NCBI GenBank assembly: GCA_013396995.1
Contig: VWZP01004610.1
Span: forward strand, 231,794 to 295,793
Direction of reading: 5' to 3'
DNA length: 64,000 nucleotides
Origin: Dicaeum eximium
Taxonomy: Eukaryota; Chordata; Aves; Passeriformes; Dicaeidae
Below are positions 59,080 to 64,000 of this stretch, piece after piece. The notes beneath the pieces are model-generated. The model was given only the letters and a program-made list of their open reading frames with translations, was not told the origin of the DNA and did not search any database. A program made the position numbers and the translations under genes. The stretch's first letter is position 1. Every line of letters begins with the position of its first letter.

Positions 59080-59265
59080 GTGCTGAATTTAATCAGTGTA
59101 ATACATTCATCTGGACTTTAATCCAGCCTGGGCGTTGATTTGCACTAATAACAGCCACCACTTTTTAAGTTCCAAGTTCTCAGCACTAAAAATACCCCTT
59201 TTTTAATATTATCATGTTGGGCTCTTACTACAATACCTATATATGAGAGCTATGCATTATTGAGG
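59080..59265. promoter_or_regulatory. Candidate conserved non-coding element
   Basis: This AT-rich block contains GAATTTAATCAGTGTAATAC, a TTTAATCC homeodomain (bicoid/OTX-type) word, a CTAAAAATACCCC MEF2-like word and CTATATATGAGAGC, in an otherwise GC/TG-rich neighbourhood. The texture suggests an intronic enhancer. Nothing else supports it. Confidence 0.22.
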
Positions 59266-62200
59266 ATTCCTGGGGATGTGTTTAATACATTGTGGTCCAA
59301 CATGACATAATCCAGGCCTCTGCTTCATTATTAAATGGGGTTTTAGAACACATTGCAGTGACTCAGTCACAAAGGGGCTCTTGCTGCTGCTTCCCTGTTC
59401 TTGGCCATCCAGGAGTGATGTTCCTGGTTTGTATTAATAACTCTGGATTTGAATTAATTTCCTTCCATGATTTTTAAACCTGGGCAACTGTGTCAGCCTT
59501 TAGAGGACAAAGCATCCACACAGAGTTTTGTGGGTTCTGCTCCTGTCACTTTCTTCATTTCCCTGGGAATTCCTGGCTCTGGGTGAGGGAAGTGGCTGCA
59601 CTGGGTGCTCCTGGTGTGTGTCCCTGTGCCATCGCTCCTGCTGGGGACAGCTGCATAGCTTAGCTGTGTGTCAACAGCTTTGGGCTGGCTGGTGGCACTT
59701 CTGCAGCTCCAGGGACACAGATCCCACATCTGGGATGAGCAGATCCGTGTGTTGTTCCCTTTATAAGGAGTTGTGTTAAATAAGTCAATCCACTGGGAGT
59801 CATTTGTGCGATTTTCTCCTTAATTCCTTTCTGCTTTGGAAACTTCCATGTCCAGAGTAACAGGTGATGTACATTTTAACCTAAATATCCCTTAAAACAA
59901 GGGTTACTCATGCTTTCCTCAGAGCAGTGCTAATTTTATCTCCTCTCCTTGCAAAAACCATTCGGTTGCTCAGATGAACTCAGTTTTCCCACAGTCTGCT
60001 CCATGGCAGGGAAGTTGTTTGCTTTCCAATTTGAATAAGGACAGGCTTTTGGGGTAAAATGAGCCTGGATTTTGCATTCCTGACATTTCCAGTCAAGTCT
60101 TGGTCATCCATGGAGGGGTTTTGAGGCTGTGGGTTGGCTGTGCCAGATCCATAGGGATGTTCAGGATGGTGTCGATGCTGTTTGTCCTCGCTGTGTCCCT
60201 TAGCCCAGGGCTCAGCATTCCCCAACAGCATTTTGTCCTTCTCTGTACATTCCCAGAGCTGAATTTATAGCTATTAAGTAATATTTATATCTACTTTGTA
60301 ATATTTATATTTATTTAGCAATATTCTGTTTGCTTATCTGCCTGACTCTGCCCCTTGAGTGACTCAGAGAACCACGTTCCTCCTGGTGCTGCCGTGGGCT
60401 GTGCACAAACTTCCATGTTACTGTGCCCAGTGCTTGCTGGGCTGGGACTTTATGGGACTGGGAGCACCCCTTGGGAATCCTGACTGCTGCCCACCCACCC
60501 AGCATCCTGCAGGCTCACCAGTGAGACTGGGCTGGGTGTAAATCAAAGCCCAGCTCCAGCCCCAGCCCCCTGCTCAGGAGGGATTTCAGTACAACTCCAG
60601 CTCTTTGAGGCTGTTGTGGCCTTGGCTTGGGAATGTCAGGAGTCTCTTCTGGGGGTAGGAGGCTGGGATCTGTGTGAGTATCTTAGGTTTGGATCTTGGA
60701 GAGTGTTTATTGTTTGTTGCCGAGTGCTGCGATGAGGGATCCATGCTGACAGCCCCGAGTCCACAGCAATGGCAGCTGCCCTGGCTCTGCTTGCTGAAGG
60801 TGCTGCTTGCCCTGGAGCAGTTCAAACTTGGACTTCCAGCCCCAATCTCATAATTTGTCTGAGTTAAAAGATGATGGCAAGTGGTTATTTGTAATTACTC
60901 TACATGAAAGAAATGTCACGAGGCAAAGGGAGGTTTAATGTGCCCCACGCACAGGAGGGGTTGGGAAGCGATTAGGGTGACATATGCTCCATCCAAACAC
61001 GTGCATGGGCTGTGCTCCAGTGAGGTCCCTCTGCCTTGTTACCACCTTCCATTCTCCTCCTCACTGCTGCCAGGCTTTTACTCAGCTCTCCATCCATGGC
61101 TCTGCCTTGTGGCTGCTGTTATTAATAGGAATGACATGGGCAATAATCACAATAAGGTGGAAAATGAGACTAATGCCATCCCCTGGGCTCTGCTGTTGCA
61201 GCCTGGCTGAGGCCAGGTGATCTCCTATCTGCCAGGTGAGATCTTCTCAAGAAAGTGTAAATCAATGAAAAACAGAACAACTCAGTCCTAAGGAACCTTT
61301 CTGTCTGTACTGACTGTCCCCATAACATATAGATAAATAAAAGATAGATAAAGCTTCCAACCAAGTGTGGCAGCCTTCCCAGAATATGGGATATGGGAGA
61401 CTCTCACTCCAATCAGCCTCTTTCAGCTGAAATCTAGTCATTACTTAGATTCATCAACGGGCTTGAAATCAGAAAGGGAAATTCTTTGACTTGTGCTTAA
61501 CCTTTGGGTGATTGCACCTCTTGAGAGAATGAGCAAATCAAGTGGAGCTGCGTCCCCTGTGTTTGGTGAATGAGCCGTGGGGCCATTCACTGAGATTGGG
61601 CATTATTCACTTTGTATAATTCCTGACGAGAGGTTTAAAAATAAACACACCATCAAAGGCACTCTGGGGAGATTATGCAAGAGCAGGAGTGCAGCGGGAT
61701 GGGCTGGGGTGACATTCTCTTGTGCTCCTCCCTTTGTCTCCTCCATCAGCTCAGTGTCCCTGTCCTGGCTGGGAGAAGGGATGTGGGGCTGAAACATGGG
61801 ATGCACTGCTCCCCTCCTCACTCCATGGGCATGGCTGTGCTGGGAATTCATGGGAGTGGATCCCAGCAGAGCTGTGGGGGGATCTGGGAGCTCGCAGCAG
61901 ATTGCCAGCCCCAGCAGCCTGTGCTGTGTTGCTGCCACTGAAGCAGTGTGAGATGCCTTCCCTCCAGGAGCACGGGGAGCAGAGCTGTGCTCTCCCTTGG
62001 CTGGGAGTGTGTGGAGCTCTGCTGTGTCCTGTCCTTCCCCCGAGCAGTGATTGCTTTGAACACCAGCTCTGTGTATCCTTCTTTGAGGCTGTTTTGGCTG
62101 CCTCCATTGTGGAAGGGCCGGTGAACACAGTGTGGGAAATGCTATTGTGATTTTACAGGGCTTTTATGTTGTCTGAATAAAGGGCATCTCTGTACAAGAA

Positions 62201-64000
62201 CAATTTGAACAAATGGCATCCACTCACCACATTTCTCCCTCTTCCCCTCACAGCCTGCTCCTATTCCTGCATCCTGCTCCTGTGGAGGAGGACACAGGTT
62301 ATGTAACGCTGATTTGAAAGGGAACTACCCAGAGCTCTCATTTTTTACTGTTACAACTCTACTGATGCAGTAATAAATGATCTAATAGAGAAACACTTTC
62401 CTGCCTTAAGATTATTCATATTCCCAGAGACCATGGTCCTGGAAACTTTGAGGGCCTTGAAGTTACCTAAGGAGATGGTGAATGATGATAGATTCATTTA
62501 GGGTTTTTTTGGGAATGTGGCTCTTCATAAAGTGCATTTTGGATTAGTGAGAAGCTCTGTGCTGAAAAGGATCTTGAAATCTTTTGGGCTTGCAGCGATT
62601 ATTTATCCCTGGAAGAGGTATGAACAGGTGAGAGTGGTTTGAATGGCCCTTTTGTGCACGTTTCAGTCTCCATGCACCACTAAGCCCCTGGTTTCTTCTT
62701 CAAGTTGGCCCATAAGAAGCCAGTAAGTGTTGATGAGTTGGAAATATTTAGCAAAATGTTGCAGTAGTGGCTGATTTCACTCAAAGATGTTTAATCCTTG
62801 ACTGCCTCACTGCAGGCAGGGGCTGAGGTGGAGCAGATGTTCTTGTCCAATTGTGCATCCTGACTTGGAAAATGAGCAGAGCCAGGGAAAATGCACCAGA
62901 TTGGAGGCAGAGACTCACCCATTCCCCAGAATAATTTTCCAGTTGGTCCTGTCATGTGGAGCTGGAGCAAAGCCCCTCTGCAGGGACACGGCTGGGTCAT
63001 GGCTCAGAGATTTAAACCCTGCAGTGGTCTGGGAGAAGCTGCAACCCCTGGCTCAGAGGTCACTCTGTAAATGTGCTTTGGGAAACCATCCTAGGTGGTG
63101 TTTCTGGACTTTTTTCATCAGGATGTGCTGTGAATACAGACTGTGAGAGGCATTCCCCTTCCATTCCTCTCCTTTGGCTCTTGTGGATTTGCTCCAGACC
63201 TGCTCCAGTAACAGAGACAGATTCCACCAGGTCCTGTAACAGGGAGCTGTTCCTGTTATTTCTTTTATTCTTTATTTTCCTGCTTACTCTGATGGGGACA
63301 TTTATTTGATCTTGATAAAGGTGCCACAAAGGCATGGCTGGAAAAGAAAATTGTAAAATCTGGAGTCAAACTCCACTTTTGAGCACCTCCTTTGTATTCC
63401 TTGGAAGCTCCCATGTGGCATTAATGACACATTAAAGCCCTCTGGCTTTGGAAAGTGCAAGGGGAGAGGGAGACAGTGGGGATCTTTGGCCAGATGGACT
63501 TTTCTGAGCTTTCCCAGCACTGGTGAGGACAGAGTTCAGCATCCCTGGCACATGCTGGCAGAGGTGGGGCCTTGCAGGGTCCCCTGAAACCGTGGTTTTA
63601 CTGCTTGTTGTCATTGTCATTTTATTTTGGCAGCACCTCTAATGTAATTCTGTATTTCCAATGGCCTTGTTCCATCCTGGAAAGGACACCAGATGGGAAG
63701 AGAAAGCAAAATCCTCCCAGCCCTTCTGCAGGAATGGTTTCATTTCTTTCTGCTGGCTTTGCTCACTATTGTAAAGCTCACCTGTTGTGCTGGAGTGTTG
63801 GGGGTGTCTTGAAGGAGCATCTGTACAGGGAGGGTTTGTGACTGAGTTGTTGGAGGTTTGCTGTGGAAACCTGTGGGGAAAATCCCTGGGAAGGCTGAGG
63901 CTGTGGTCCTGGTAGTTCAGGGATAATACACCCTGCTCTTAGTGTGCTTACAGCTGTGCATGGAATTAGAGAGAGCCTTTTCTTTTTACCCTTTTTCTTT

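Larger units (their letters stand above)
55453..64000. other. Non-coding stretch, no gene recognised
   Basis: No recognisable exon, RNA gene or well-preserved mobile element is visible to the end of the window. Frames of up to 231 codons (57317-58012, minus) have no domain or motif and lie in moderately GC-rich sequence. Two AT-rich motif-dense blocks near 56.1 and 59.2 kb are listed as candidate regulatory elements. An AT-rich tract with repeated AATATTTATAT words lies at about 60.26-60.33 kb. Confidence 0.5.

Noticed and set aside
1..64000. CRISPR arrays, bacterial operons, tRNA/rRNA genes, retroviral LTRs
   Set aside because: No direct-repeat/spacer pattern, no cloverleaf-type sequence, no rRNA words and no paired long terminal repeats were seen. 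The content is vertebrate-type throughout.

Overview
The window looks like ordinary vertebrate nuclear DNA, most likely from a bird. The main evidence is a set of CR1 LINE 3' ends with the usual avian wording, about 'GGTTGGAAGGGACC' in antisense and 'GGTCCCTTCCAACCCAAA' in sense. They are short, 5'-truncated and scattered, and there is no SINE background of the mammalian kind. CR1 also occurs in crocodilians and turtles, so 'bird' is an inference. Nothing prokaryotic, viral or plasmid-like is visible. No complete multi-exon protein gene could be recognised.

Two CpG-rich blocks stand out as probable promoters. The first covers about 9.5-11.7 kb. It contains a short exon-like segment at 10454-10501 that ends in a strong splice donor. 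The second covers about 21.8-22.3 kb and leads directly into a purine-rich 5'-UTR-like sequence, a run of small upstream ORFs and, at 22616-22711, a 31-codon ORF. That ORF encodes an almost purely hydrophobic single-pass micropeptide. Its start context is strong, and it has the size and general layout of the sarcolipin/regulin class of membrane micropeptides. A strong donor-like GTAAGT follows at 22950. A further exon-like segment with good acceptor and donor lies at 26668-26729. A cautious reading is a plus-strand locus with two or three alternative 5' exons, whose main body lies to the right or is spread through very large introns. Gene identity is not established.

The rest (1-9.5 kb, 11.7-21.8 kb, 23-26.6 kb and 26.8-64 kb) is intronic or intergenic in character. 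It holds CR1 fragments near 7.7, 20.4, 33.9-34.2, 41.6-41.8, 49.7-50.0 and 55.4 kb. Two tetranucleotide arrays in opposite orientation lie at 36.8-37.1 and 45.6-45.7 kb. There are several small tandem repeats. Some AT-rich stretches dense in homeodomain-like and octamer-like words may be conserved regulatory elements, and there is one near-palindromic RFX X-box at 50195. Most long ORFs here are chance products of GC-rich or repetitive sequence.

No alignment, conservation score or transcript data could be consulted. Gene calls are therefore deliberately few and carry low to moderate confidence.
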